Shown here: positions 1 through 11,562 of the stretch, piece by piece
How positions within the stretch are numbered: the first letter of the stretch is position 1
Layout of the letters: each line of letters starts with the position of its first letter
Source of the DNA: Cadophora sp. MPI-SDFR-AT-0126
Taxonomy: Eukaryota > Ascomycota > Leotiomycetes > Helotiales > Ploettnerulaceae
Direction of reading: 5' to 3'
Length of the DNA: 64,000 nt
Assembly: GCA_020747065.1 (NCBI GenBank)
Contig: JAGMVK010000019.1
Coordinates: 806,001 to 870,000 of the forward strand
Position numbers and translations under genes: made by a program
The notes under the pieces: generated by a model
The model's input: only the letters and a program-made list of their open reading frames with translations
The model's database searches: none
What the model was told of the DNA's origin: nothing

Positions 1-2047
1 CAGCAGAGAAAGGGAGACATGGTGGATATCTCCACCACGGGGGAACATGTGGGATTTAATGGACATCAGTCAGGGACGAGACGATGTATTTGGCTTTTCA
101 AATGGGTAAATTCCGAGTGCACGGCTGTGACTGAGTCGTGAGTGTTCATATACTTTCCGAGAGTGCCCTAGAGTCGTGCCCTAGAGTCGCTTGGTTCCGA
201 GTACAATTACCTCCTGTGCATGAGCAGCTCAAAGTGAAATCAGCTCTGGACATTGGGTTTCATTTTGCCCAGCCGCGAAAATTTAATTTATATGAAGAGG
301 CCACGATCTTCTGAAATGACAACCGAAAAAGCGGTGATGAACTTCAATGTCGAGAATAAATGCTGTATTAAACCCAGATTTCGCTGAAAGTTTCTCCCAA
401 ATGGCCACGAATACACCGGACAGCACTGACCGCTAGAAAAGAACAAGCTTTTCGGGTCGCTAAATAACCCCTCGAAAGAGAGACTAGCTTATCAGACAAC
501 TGTCCACCACCCAACAAACCCACTGACCGCTCGATCGGAGACATCCCGGCTCGATCCTATTCTCCTTTATTCGATCCACATACGATGATACGCAGCCTTG
601 TCAGATACTTACTCTCTGCGTTGCAGTTTTCAGGAGGAAGCGGATGGCATCTCAGATCCCGAGGATTTAAAGTTGGGAATTCATCAGTGCCGTGCATGCT
701 AGCTCAATCTAGCTTTCCCCGTTAACCAATCTCCTTAAAGTTTACTTTCCCGAAAACGGTTTCGTGAGTTTAGCAAGCTTCACCTGGCTTGTGATCTGGG
801 CCATACGTGTCGTCTCTTTATCTGCTGCGAGTCATGGGCTTCTTCACCTCCTCAACAGCATTTTGAGGAGACTGTTCCAAATTTTCGATTTGAGCGAATC
901 ATGCTATCGCTCGGCGTTACTTGAGAATCGGGGACGAGACGAGGTTCCTAGACTTCGCCAAACGAGATTGCAACGCTATTTTGGTTCCGTTAAGGTAGCA
1001 AGAATCCAAATCTGTTAATAGCTCACTGTCGCCTCCAAGATAAAGAAACTACATTCACAATAAATAAATGCCAGGCTCCAGCGTCTTCGTAGCCGTCATG
1101 GCGGTAGTACCGTATGGCTCCGAGATCTCTGGTGGACAGCTGTCGAAAATGGTATTATCCCAAGACTTCAGCAGCTCAGCTCAGCTCAACTATTTTCTTT
1201 GTTCGCTTTTCTGGTTACAGTTTCCCGGTTCTTGATCACGATCTGATACACGGTTGCAGTTCTGGGGTAAAGTATACGGTGCCAAAGGTTGAACAATCAA
1301 CCTTCACATTGAAACATCTCTCATAGTTACTATCAACTCGGGCGAGAAGTAACGATGAAGGCAATCTACATCTTAGAGATTCCCACTGATTCATTATGTT
1401 CCTCCAATACATGTCTCGGCAACTTGCATGATCAGGGCATGTTCTGCGGTGCGGGGGTTACGGGGAGCTTGCGCCAAGACTCGCCAGTTTCCGGGGGCAT
1501 TCAGGGGCTCGCTAGAATAAAAACACCAGTCTCTATCGTAATACTCAAATGTCCAACTTGAGGCTAAGATGCAATAGAGCTGTTCTCCTAAGCCAACAGA
1601 AACTCAGCGAAGCAAAAGAAGAAGAGTGAAGATCATGAGACAGGCAGTTTCTGGTACACGACATCCTCACATTGCCATCGGATCCATTGATTTTGCGGCG
1701 AAACGTAGTATCAGCCGTCTTTGGGGAAAGGGAGAGAATGATCCAGCAGTTTTACAGGAGACTGGCAGTGAATGGACGCACTGCGTCAACGTCTGCCCGT
1801 CAGTCAACTTACCGAGACACTTGAAATATTCCTCCACGTGCACTGTTTCAAGAGTCCAGTTCTTGAAGTGAAACAACCTTGCGTACAAATTTCAAGAACA
1901 CCTTAGTTGCAGTTTCGACTGTTCTTGTTCCATTCTCAGACTTTACCAGACCCTGTATAACAATGAGATGAGGGCGAATCATGTCCAATACTGCCAGTTG
2001 GAATCAAGGCGCAGGCTCTAGTAATTTGACTCAACAGTAAATAAAGC
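1..2047. other. no gene recognised
   Basis: Several ORFs of 68-84 codons lie here on both strands. None has a recognisable domain, several lack an ATG start, and I could not join them through plausible introns. Low-complexity or transposon sequence was not seen. It may be intergenic sequence or hold unrecognised non-coding transcripts. Confidence 0.5.
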
Positions 2048-2803
2048 ATGTCGTGGAACTCAGAACAATCACAGGCATCAGCCCATGACGGAGCATGGAA
2101 CATTATTCTAACAGGATACGCTTACAATTCTCTACTTATTCTGTCGAATATCCGACCATTAGAGAGTTCTCCTCAGAGACCCACCCAGAGAGCTGCAGAT
2201 GTTAAGGTCGATATGCCTCACGACATGGATGACAAGCTCGAGCGGATCATGGAAGGGAATACACGGGAGAGAATTCGGAGGAAACAAGGTACTAACAAAA
2301 CCTTCGATGATATCGAACGATACATGAAAGAGAAAGAAACCAGACGCACGCAGCAAAGTCTCACTCGAGCCACCGACAAACAAGGTCGCCCAAATACCCA
2401 AATTCCAAGGGCAAACAGAGGCCATAGAAAATCCGCGAGCGAAGACGCGACTCCAATCATCAAAAACAAACACGAGTTCCCAACAGCAAAATACCACGAT
2501 GAGCTAGTCGCCATCCAAGCAAAGCTCGATCTAGTGACCAGCTCGAAATGTATCGAAAGTTACAGCATCCCAGCACGACAACGCTCCATGCACAGCAAAC
2601 TGAAGAGCCTCAAAGCCAGAACGAAAGGCTTGATGGCACAGCTGAACAATCGGGAAAGGGTTTACGCGGTGGCAAATAGACTGATCTCTGGAGACGGTCT
2701 GGATTCGAGCTTGGGGAGGCTAGATAGGGGTGCCATGTGGTTCATCGCTGAGTTAAAGTACAGACAGATGGACTCGGAGAGTTCGACTACACCTGTAGAA
2801 TGA
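2048..2803 (+). CDS. hypothetical basic, charged protein
   Basis: Intronless 251-codon ORF from an ATG. The first 55 or so residues look non-coding in composition. From the internal Met at about 2213 the protein becomes strongly charged and helix-prone, with Lys/Arg/Glu-rich stretches such as KLERIMEGNTRERIRRKQG and ERYMKEKETRR, and a second helical part near residues 155-210. The true start may therefore be the internal Met, or the N-terminus may be split by an intron. No family is recognised, no signal peptide or membrane segment is visible, and neighbours give no functional hint. It could be a lineage-specific nuclear or coiled-coil protein, or a fortuitous ORF; the long open length and consistent charge pattern favour a real gene only moderately. 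Confidence 0.4.
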   Translation: MSWNSEQSQASAHDGAWNIILTGYAYNSLLILSNIRPLESSPQRPTQRAADVKVDMPHDMDDKLERIMEGNTRERIRRKQGTNKTFDDIERYMKEKETRRTQQSLTRATDKQGRPNTQIPRANRGHRKSASEDATPIIKNKHEFPTAKYHDELVAIQAKLDLVTSSKCIESYSIPARQRSMHSKLKSLKARTKGLMAQLNNRERVYAVANRLISGDGLDSSLGRLDRGAMWFIAELKYRQMDSESSTTPVE

Positions 2804-4756
2804 ATCAAAATACCCTGGACTTGAACTATACAAAAGCTTTGCAATTTTCTGAAGTGGGAATATTCGATGGATACATGTGATGAGTTACTGACAAGGAGGC
2901 TGTGTGGCGCAGAGAATGCGAATCTCCAAGACCAGACGTATGGGAGACTAATAGATGCCAAGTAGTACATACTGTCTGAATAGAGGAAAGTCATGTGTGT
3001 GCACCACCGACTTGGTTGGAATTTGCGGGACTAAGCCGCTGCGCATCAAGGCTAGGGGACGGTAACCCGCTGTATCGACGAGTAGAAGGTAGTGTTGAGA
3101 AACAAACAGGTTTCGGAATTGGAGTCAGGCGTAGTAATACCTTACTAACCATGCCATGTGGCAGCCGTAGCGCATTTGAAGACTCGCCATGCGGAAGGGA
3201 TTCGCGATGAAGGCAAATCAAAGTGAGGACTAAACTTCAAAGAAAATCAGTAATCGATCAGTATCAGGGGATTTGAGTGGAAATATCAGCCAGGAGACAA
3301 TACTGTATATCCAGACTCTTGTATTGATGATCAGGTAGATCTTCGGATTAATTTCTACCGGTACTTTACCAGCAGATTGATGCCAAAATCCGTAATATAC
3401 TCAAAGAAATTAGTTGAAACCGACATGTCAAAAGTGAGAATCGTTCCAGGGATGACTTTGAAGAAAACCAGGCATGGCTTTCATCGCAGTTGGATTTTTC
3501 TTTGAAGGAAATCTCTCCATGTTGGTCGACGGAAGAATAGGTCCGTTGACCACGAGATGTTTCGAAAGATGTCGGCAACACAGCCGTATCTTGGAAATCG
3601 TAAATCGCATACGATTGTGCCATAATGAGGCCATCGCAACCCGCCCAAAGTGCAGTCGTATCACTGGTAGGAACGTCAGCCCAGCCCTGTTGAACCTAAG
3701 TCCCAAGAGAATGCGGGGTACCAGGCATGCTGACGCTAACTGTAGAACGTTAGACTTGACCTGCCAAGTGAAGTCTACAGGGATACAGACGCCAATTTAC
3801 CCGCTGGCTGATCACCACCACCAACGACTCGTCGCCAGCATCGACGAATTGCAGCTCTAAGGCCACAGCCGTGCCCCCTCGAGAAAGCGAAATCAGCACA
3901 CAGAAATACGTAAACTCTCTAGCGAGCTTGGGGAATGGCTGTACGGGTTACAAAGAGAATGGGGCTGAGCGGATGTGACGATGGGGTGCATAATGTAACA
4001 GGGTTATAGCTTCTTAATCTGGGGTGGGTTTGATGAGATGCCCATACAAAGGAGCTCTCAATACTGGAACAACTCACCAGAACTAGAAGGTCCCTTGATG
4101 GCTAGTGGTCAGGAACGAGGTACAGACGAGATTGTTCATTTATCCCAATCTCCCTTGCAATTTTGTCACGGTTTCTATGCCGTCATGTCTCGTCGTCCCT
4201 GCTTCTGCAATAATTTCATCTCTCCGCTTACTTTGTTCTTTATCTGAATTTTGAGTTTCTCCACTATCAATGGATACTAGACCCGATGATCCGGGCCACG
4301 GCCGAGCATGACAAGCTGCCAAATACTTGCCAAGCTACGGGCATTTTTTACCGTCTAGAGCAGAAGCAATCCAGTCTGGAGGAGCTTCCAAGAAGCTTCG
4401 TTTCGACTTGCTCCACGTAGGCTAAGCCTCCTAAGCTGGCTCGTTTGTCGTCTTCCCGCCATGTACCTAGAGCTAGTAGTGGCTACCCTTGCTGAAGTTA
4501 GTTGGCATGATGGTTTCCAAGAAGTGCAAGGCGATTAATTGGGCCTCTCACGGCCTAGTAATGCCTGTACATATTCGCCAAGCGTGGAAAGACGACAACT
4601 CCCCTTGGTGATCTGGGCGGTGCCCATGCTTCACACAGTGAGATTTAAAAGGTCATCCTCTCCCGTGTCTTCTCATCTTCTGTCGACCCTCCTTCAAGAA
4701 TCACAGTCACTTCCTTGTTGTCACCATACTTCACCAATTGACTATCATACCCCATC
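2804..4756. other. no gene recognised
   Basis: Contains overlapping ORFs of 60-128 codons on both strands (for example 3474-3860 plus and 3428-3706 minus) that shadow one another and show no domain. The last few hundred bases upstream of 4757 are the likely promoter and leader of the fasciclin-domain gene. Confidence 0.5.
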
Positions 4757-6102
4757 ATGCATCTCAAGAATCTCCTCCCCGCAGCTCTTGTAGCTGGAGC
4801 TGCGGCTCAAAGCTTGACTGATGTTCTAGCGGCGAACAATGATACCGTCAGCTCTCTCACTTGTAAGCATTGGCTGTCCGTCTTCTTAATTCCATGGCCT
4901 AATATATCCAGCTTTGATCTCTGCCGACCCAACACTTCTTCAAGCCCTCGGTGGAGCATCAAATATCACCGTCCTCGCACCAAGTAACGATGCTCTTGCT
5001 GCCTTCCTCAATTCAACCGCTGGCGCTGCTGCCGGAGCCGATCCATCAGCTGTTTCTGCCTTGCTCACATACCACGTCTTGAACGGCACATACCCTGCAT
5101 CTGCCTTCACCAACACCTCGCAATTCATTCCAACCCTGTTGACGAACAGCTCTTACACGAACGTCACAGGTGGGCAAGTTGTCGAGGCTAGACTTAGAGG
5201 CGAGACCGCATCGATCTTCACTGGCCTGCTGTCAGCTTCGAACGTCACTGTCGCAGTACGTGCCCACTGTCCCAATTACGAGGAAAACACTTTTGCCTCA
5301 ATTATCAAATTTAATATCTGAATGAACTATCAACTGACACTATTGCAGAATGTCAACTTTACTGGTGGTGTCGTCCACGTCATCGACAGCGTCCTGACTG
5401 TCCCTCAATCGGCATCCAACACTGCTGGAGCTCTAAACCTCACATCGCTCGCAGGCGCCCTTTCAAGCGCCGGCTTGGTCGACACTGTCGATGGCCTTAG
5501 CGATGTCACCATCTTTGCACCTTCGAATGAAGCTTTCCAGGCCATCGGATCTGCTCTGCCAAACCTCAGCACTGAGGCGCTCAGCAGCATTTTGACTTAT
5601 CACGTTGTTCAAGGCACCGTGGGATATAGCACCTTGTTGACGAACACTACCTTGCCAACTGTCAATGGAGCGGATGTAACCATTTCCATTGTTAATGGAT
5701 CTGTCTTTGTCAACTCCGCTCGTGTCACGGTCCCCGATGTCCTGATTGCTGGAGGTGTTGTCCATGTCATTGACGGGTAAGTCGCACTTCTTTCTACAGA
5801 ATTTCCTCTAATTCTGCATCACCTGCTGACTTCATCTCAGTGTTCTTAACCCCAACAACACGGCCGTCACCCCTCCAACTGCCGGCGCAACGACTACTGC
5901 CCCAGTTTTCACCGGCGCAAGCAGCGCGAGCGGGACCCCATTTGCTACCGACTTCACAGCATCCACTACTGTCACTTCAGTCCCAACCCGCAATCCTGAA
6001 GCTTCCTCAACCAGCACTGCTGGCGCCGCTCCACTACAGACTGGTATGATTGGTCTCGGAGCTCTGTTTGGCGGTGCTGCTATTGTCATGGGGAATTTGT
6101 GA
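4757..6102 (+). CDS. secreted two-FAS1-domain (fasciclin) cell-surface protein
   Basis: Four exons (4757-4862, 4912-5255, 5349-5776, 5841-6102) give 379 residues with all phases closing. All three introns are GT-AG. The N-terminus is a signal peptide (MHLKNLLPAALVAGAAAQS). Two FAS1 domains follow, roughly residues 20-160 and 175-310, each with the typical ITVLAPSNDAL / VTIFAPSNEAF box and the YHV motif, and each ending in VVHVID. N-glycosylation sequons are frequent. The tail is Ser/Thr/Ala-rich and ends in a hydrophobic segment (MIGLGALFGGAAIVMGNL), as in GPI-anchored proteins. FAS1 proteins act in adhesion and cell-wall organisation; that role here is inferred from the family. The signal peptide and terminal hydrophobic segment together favour surface anchoring over simple secretion. 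Confidence 0.93.
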
Positions 6103-6810
6103 AAGTGTAGATGTGATAATGTGAGATGTGGTAATGGACTGTGGATGATGGGTTTTTGTTTGATATGGAGGACATGTGGTTTAACTACACTTGATGTATG
6201 ATCTAGGTCAAAACTATCATTCTTTTGCGCCTTCTCTGTCTCAACCTCTCTGTCCCCGAAATGCGAATTTGATTGTATACCACGTGACTACAATAATTGC
6301 GGCAAGCACCTATGGTTCTTTTTCCAATGCGGTCTACTCAACAGCAAAATAGTTGAAGCGTTCAATCAAGCTGTGTTCTTTTCACGTAGAGTGTCGATTC
6401 CAAAAGCCATAGCAGAAAGTATACGCTTCACGTGACGCGTCTTTGTTTTCATTCAGCCGGGCCAAGCGAGCGAGCTTTTGTCCGAACGAATTGTTCAGAC
6501 CACAATGCAAAAGTCCACGAAAGATCTCTTTATTGCGGTTAATTTATAATACTCACTGAACAACAAAGTCGCCAAAGCCGAGTCCCTCAAGCAATACCCA
6601 AAGCATGGGAACAATATCACCCAGCAACACTATTGATTGCAACGAATACACGAAGGATGATCTGCAGAGTTGCATTCCTCCCTAATTCTCACTTCCCTGA
6701 AGGAGTAATAACCATATTTCCCGTCCATCTCGCCTCCTAGCAGCAGCAACTAGCAACCAGTACCGGCAACCATCAACATACCGAAAGATCCCATTGACCC
6801 GCGTCCGCAG
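6103..6810. other. intergenic, with two CACGTGAC boxes
   Basis: Follows the fasciclin gene. Two copies of CACGTGAC occur at 6281-6288 and 6429-6436, the second within the palindrome TCACGTGA, the core recognised by bHLH regulators of the Cbf1 type. No ORF with a domain is visible. Confidence 0.4.
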
Positions 6811-7250
6811 CCCCAACACCCGAGCATGAGCGTCCCGAGATCATCCAGCATGAACCAGCCGACTGGAACGGTTACCGTTTATCTAGTTCCCGAGGCCAAC
6901 TCATGCGCGACTTCATAGAGCAGGGGTTCCCATACGAAAGAGCGAAAGAGAGAGTCGAAGAGGAATTCGCAGCGCGGAATCCGGTTGTCAAACCGCCGAG
7001 AAGCGGGACTTCTTATGGATCGACGGCTGGTTCGTCGAAGACGAGTAGAGCTCGCAGTCCTGCTCCATCGTGGCCGGGCCGAGGTCGCAGTCTTACCGGA
7101 TACAGTACAAGCAACGCTTCTGGCGGGAGCTCTCGTTACTGCTCTCCCTCTCCCCAAGAACTTGATCCGCGGCCTCTTGAGGCTGAAATGACACTTGATA
7201 TGCTTGCTCAAGAGCTGTCTGAGGAGGGGGTGGCCTCTAGACTGGATTGA
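6811..7250 (+). CDS. putative exon or fragment of a hypothetical protein with a helical motif
   Basis: An open frame runs from an in-frame stop near 6795 to TGA after 7250. It has no ATG until 6903, yet the frame reads convincingly from about 6813 (PEHERPEIIQHEPADWNGY), so I place a splice acceptor at CCGCAG, 6805-6810, and assume an upstream exon that I could not identify. The core, near 6897-6980, is a helical unit (LMRDFIEQGFPYERAKERV) followed by a Ser/Gly/Arg-rich linker. The segment from 7287 holds a similar unit, so both may be parts of one gene. No family is recognised. Confidence 0.4.
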
Positions 7251-7286
7251 AAGTACCTTGAATTACTATTGCATTGGCCAGCGGAC

Positions 7287-7639
7287 ATGAGCAACCGTCC
7301 TCCCCCACCCACCACCCGCGGGCCGCGGCGAAGAGTCCGAGACCCTTCACCAGACGCATGTCCTCTTGGTCTGAGTGAGAGCGCGGATCCCGTGCATGTC
7401 GTATTCTCTCACGTAACATTTTGTTGAGAAACGGCTTTTCCCCGTCTTCCGTCAACAAGTATCTGGATGCGCACTTCGGTCCAGAGACAGAAGATGACAG
7501 ACAACGAAAGGAAAGGGCGGGGCCAGTTACTGCTAAGAAAGCACTCCCTGACTATAGAGACCAAACGATACCTGAAGCCGTAAGGGTGGTCGAACGCGAG
7601 TTGATACAGTCACGGGACAGTCACCTAACAGTCACCTAA
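7287..7639 (+). pseudogene. hypothetical protein segment with apparent frameshift at a T run
   Basis: An ATG at 7287 opens a Pro/Arg-rich frame that stops at 7425-7427. The next frame (+2) then carries a helical unit, LLRNGFSPSSVNKYLDAHFG, which matches in spacing the unit of the preceding segment (x-x-GF-x4-V-x3-L-x3-F). The two frames meet at a TTTT run at 7419-7422, where one base is missing for continuity. This may be a real single-base indel (pseudogene), an assembly error at a homopolymer, or a mis-modelled splice junction: the bases at 7376-7378 are also a stop in the second frame. No family is recognised. Confidence 0.35.
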
Positions 7640-7964
7640 CCAAGTTAGGGAAGTTACTCGAGGTTCACCCGAGGCGGGCCCGGAACATAAGCGAGTGGCA
7701 GTTATCTCATTTCCAAGGAGAGCTAGCTCAGCCTTTCACTTCTGAAGTTCTTTTTTTTTCCCTCCGTAGCAAGCCTATAGAATAGACCTTGCGGACTCAT
7801 CAGACTCCATACTCCCAGATACGTTCCGCCTGTGCAACGGACCTACTCTGTGCTGATACACCCCCCAAAAACACTGGGTAATCTGGGAGGGTACCAAGTT
7901 GCACAGTAGTAGATTCCAATTTTGTAAGACATTTTGTCAAAATGCAATCGAGACCTGGAGTGTA
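7640..7964. other. no gene recognised
   Basis: Short spacer between the broken locus and the 3' end of the CorA-like gene. It holds a T run near 7751 and a C/A-rich run near 7861, with no ORF of interest. Confidence 0.5.
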
Positions 7965-9228
7965 TCAATTCCAACCCAGCGAGTTTTCGGCCATCAAAGG
8001 CGCCTCAAACGTAGGCGCCGTAACTCTTGGCACAGAATTACTTCTACGGCGATGGTTGTATACTGATTCCGCCCCCGGCTTTTCCGTTGCCCTTGATCTA
8101 TCGTATGGAGCTTCCACCTCACTTTGCCTAGATCGCCTAGACATTCTCCTGTGATCGCAGGCCGACACGATTCTAGGCATGACAATTGCAGCCAGGGTGG
8201 TCAGCACAAGCATTGGCAAAGCGTATACAGGATACCATCGAGGTGAGATAGTAAACTTGGTCATCCCAAATACACCCTTTCAACGAAGAGTCAGCTGAAA
8301 ACTTCGTAGTCCAGGCAGGTACCTCAAGTAGACTTACTGTGACAAAACTCAGCGGGAGAAATATGAAAGCCAAAATATTCAGCCGACCCACAGATTGGCT
8401 CTGCGATATCTGTTCCAATGAAACCATCATAGAAAACAAATTTTGCAGCTGTTCTAAAGTCCCCTTCGCTCGAACAGAGTAGTGCTCCAGAGCATTCGAC
8501 ATTACTCTACATCGTACCACGAAGTCTACTTTAGCGGCATCTGGGACTTTTTCGCGATTTCCGGTCTTCCGGATAGCCACATCGAGAAGGGTATGTAAAG
8601 AGTGCTCCTCTATATTCAGAGATTCCCTTAGCATGATATTGGCCGCAATTGCTTTACTCAGTGCCCGAAATCTTTCTAGAATGTTACTTATCCCAATCTG
8701 CTCCTGGATTTCCTTGTCCAATGCGCCCAAATGAGAGCGCGCGGCATCCCAGATGCCATTCCAGTCCGTAAATGTAGAGTATAGGTCGTGATAGATCCAT
8801 TCTGGATACCTTGCCAGCCGTTGCAGACGAGTCTCGCCACCACAAGATCCCTCGAGATGACGAATGAATTTCATAACCTGCGTGATGTCCCAATTTCCTA
8901 TCACCACAACGATGGGAACTCCTGTTTCCTCGTTGTTCAGACGACCACCCGTCCAGACTACGAGGGGCATTGACTGGATCTTAGTGTCCCCTAATTGATA
9001 GCCCGGTAGGTCGGGTACGGAGCCAAATTGCTGTGGTGTCTCGTCTACGCGCAGATAATTCTCTACAAAGGAGAGTCCAGAGTCATCTCGCCACTCAGGT
9101 GTCAATGTCGTCCCATGGGCGAACGCGTTTCTCGCCGTCATATAGCTCAGCAGAGATTTGGGGAAGGACGGGAATGATTCCGCAAGGGTAAAGGCTGCTC
9201 CCGGCCGCAGGCCCTCAATCAGGCTGCT
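7965..9228 (-). CDS. CorA-like Mg2+ transporter-type membrane protein (5' end unresolved)
   Basis: Two exons are clear: 9228-8338 and 8276-7965, separated by a 61-nt GT-AG intron. The long N-terminal part (residues ~1-240) is helical with aromatic and charged residues, as in the soluble domain of fungal CorA-like proteins. The membrane part begins at NILAFIFLPLSFVT and continues after splicing as GVFGM, the position of the CorA GMN motif, here G-M-T. A second hydrophobic helix (YPVYALPMLVLTTLAAIVM) follows, then a basic, Ser-rich cytoplasmic tail. The frame stays open 29 codons upstream of the first ATG (9141) to a possible acceptor CCATAG at 9234-9229, so a further upstream exon is likely; an ORF at 9241-9465 is a candidate but no donor fits convincingly. 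Fungal proteins of this class are rarely proven Mg2+ channels; the altered GMN argues for caution. Confidence 0.8.
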
Positions 9229-10621
9229 CTATGGTAAGTCTCACAGTCCGGAAAAGGGGGAAGAGAAACTGCACCATATTAGAAGACTAGAGGAGAAAGC
9301 TTCTCTTGCCGAAAACCATGTTGGCAACAATCTGTGGATGGAACTTGAATCCTGAAGTACAAGGTTGTCTTGGTGGTGAACTTTAGACAAAGGAGGAGCC
9401 TTTGTGTTCAATGAGGAGACGGAAATGACGTGAATATTGAGTGAGCCACCTTCCACCATTTTCAAGTCTTAATTAAGCCTGCGAAGATTATAAGCTAGAT
9501 GAGATCAAGTAAGGCACAAATATGGAATCAAGACAGAAATATAGCACGCGCAGGTTAATATGGATAGTCGTGCTTGTAATTTATGTATTTCATAGTTGGG
9601 CCTGGGCTGGGCTGTGCAAATGAAAAAGCAAAGTAGGTGGTGGCGTGGCGCAGCGCCACCAGCAGTAAATCAGCCTTGGCGGACTACAAGGCTCTGTGGT
9701 AAGTATTGCGTCTGCTGAGTCATAGGAAAGCCAAAATGAGTTTACAGGGTCTGGAGCAGCAGAGTTGAGGTCTTTGAAGCGGAAATTCCCAAACTGGGAA
9801 GGCGGCTGAATATTATATAAGCCCGGCTCTACCATTACCTTGCACCTATTGATGTAACTAGAGAATAGATCAGACATCTCCTTTAAATTCTAGTCCAGAA
9901 TCGACCGCCGTTGTAACGACCCTGTAAAGCCATTCTTTTCCCCACTTGGCCGGGCAGAATAAGCTTACAGGGTGGGTCTCGCTACGCAGGGAGAGACTTT
10001 AATAATATTGAAATGACTGTAATTCATCGTGCTATTGACTATTGTGATCACGCCACTGATCACCGCTTTAGTTGTTCTTCCCTATTTAATCGCGACTGTG
10101 GAAGTGTTTTCAAAACTTAGAGTACTCAAAGAGGGATCTATAATGTACTAGTATAGCTCCAAAAGGATTTGCGCGTAGTCTATCGTCTCTCGAGAGCTCA
10201 CGCCGGGGCTGTTTTGGGGTTGATATACCGAAAGCTGTCCTTATAACAAAATTCTGTCGCTTATAGTACGGTATCGTAACGAAGTAAGGTACAGGCAGCA
10301 TGAAAGCATTATAATTTCATTGGTTGTATACCTCCGTGCCCCTGCACGAGAGGATTCTTTCCCGACTTGGCATCCTCTCAGGATGCTGTCGCTTACTCCG
10401 ATGAAATAGCAGAATCCTTGATTGAACGAAATGACGTCAGCAGGCAGACAACTCCGTTTCCATCGAACATATTCGTCCAGTCACTTAAATCTCATTCTTT
10501 CATCTTTTACTACTAATTTTAAGTTTCTACAAACACTGAAAGCTTATCTACAGTCCAATCAGATTTAGCTCCTAAAACCCCACACAACTGCGACTGATCC
10601 ATTTGTCAAGCACCCTCTCTC
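9229..10621. other. possible missing 5' exon, otherwise no gene
   Basis: Likely contains the unresolved first exon(s) and promoter of the CorA-like gene (candidate minus-strand ORFs at 9241-9465 and 9590-9877, neither domain-bearing). The last few hundred bases are the promoter and leader of the small membrane-protein gene. Confidence 0.35.
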
Positions 10622-10885
10622 ATGGCTAAGCCAACAACGTTTGATTGGATCAAGTACTATGCAAAATACGGTATGTTATTCTTAGTGCTAGGTTTCAGAA
10701 CGTGCCCCCGCTGAAACACTCTTTTCCACCTCGTAGCCTATATCAAAGTCAAAAGGGCTAGCCTCTATACACTGGTGATCATAGCCTTGCCATTTACCTG
10801 CTGCATGTCTATGATGTGGACCGATAACTATCCATGGTGGGACCTGCCGAAAAGACCTGATGAAGCCGTTCAGGGGTCGGAGTAA
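10622..10885 (+). CDS. small single-pass membrane protein, 65 aa
   Basis: Two exons, 10622-10670 and 10737-10885, flank a 66-nt intron (GTATGT...TCGTAG). The joined frame is 66 codons with the phase closing exactly. The protein begins MAKPTTFDWIKYYAKY, continues with a short basic segment (IKVKRAS), one hydrophobic helix (LYTLVIIALPFTCCMSMMW) and an acidic/Pro/Trp tail (NYPWWDLPKRPDEAVQGSE). By the positive-inside rule the N-terminus should face the cytosol. No family is recognised. Neither exon is long enough to stand out alone; support comes from the splice consensus, the amino-acid-like composition on both sides and the sensible topology. It could be a subunit or regulator of an organelle membrane complex, but that is speculation. 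Confidence 0.62.
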
Positions 10886-11562
10886 GCTCCTAGGCGCGGG
10901 AGCGGGAGCGGGAATCAATTTAGTTGAGGGTTTCAAGTAGACCGAGGCATGGAGGAGATCATACGCTTTAACGAAGTCAGACGTCCTTAACACATTTTGA
11001 GGACTGCACTTCGCTTTGGAAGATGTGTTAGCGTTGCCACCTAGGAGGAGAGCCCCAGGTTTCGCAGTACAGGAACCGTGCACATATTTGAGACGATGAA
11101 ATACTAAAGCTACGAAGTTGTGAATGCGTTACTTTCAGTCATCATTTCTCCTTCAAAAGACCACAGATAGCTTAAATAACTAGTTGTGTTTGTTTATGTT
11201 CTTGACCGTCTGATGCACGCCACTCATCGTCATTTCGGCTATTCATCATGACGACGGCAGAAGTCATTCAGCAATTCGGAGCAACTGATAAAGATTGTAT
11301 CATGAGAGAACATGGCTTTACATTTTTCAATATTCAAAGAGGAATGCAGTTCAGAAGTTTTCCCAGTGCAGAGAGAGGATCCCATCCTTCAGTGCTTAGT
11401 AATGCAGTCCGCATTAGCCTCACATACAATCACCTACGCTATTTCGCAAGTCAGTTTCCTTTCATGATCAATGAGCAGTACGTCATTTTACCCTTGATTA
11501 TATCTGTCTACAACCCTCAACACTAGTAAACAATCTCCCATAGCATTACCACCACAAGTAAG
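10886..11562. other. no gene recognised
   Basis: An ORF of 92 codons at 11248-11526 starts with ATG but shows no domain and has poor composition. I regard the region as 3' sequence of the small membrane-protein gene and promoter of the GFA gene. Confidence 0.45.

Noticed and set aside
3474..3860. 128-codon plus-strand ORF.
   Set aside because: No domain; equally long ORFs overlap it on the opposite strand and it has no supporting splice context.
7412..7427. Programmed frameshifting at the TTTT run near 7420.
   Set aside because: No slippery heptamer or downstream structure is evident; an indel, assembly error or splice junction explains it more simply.
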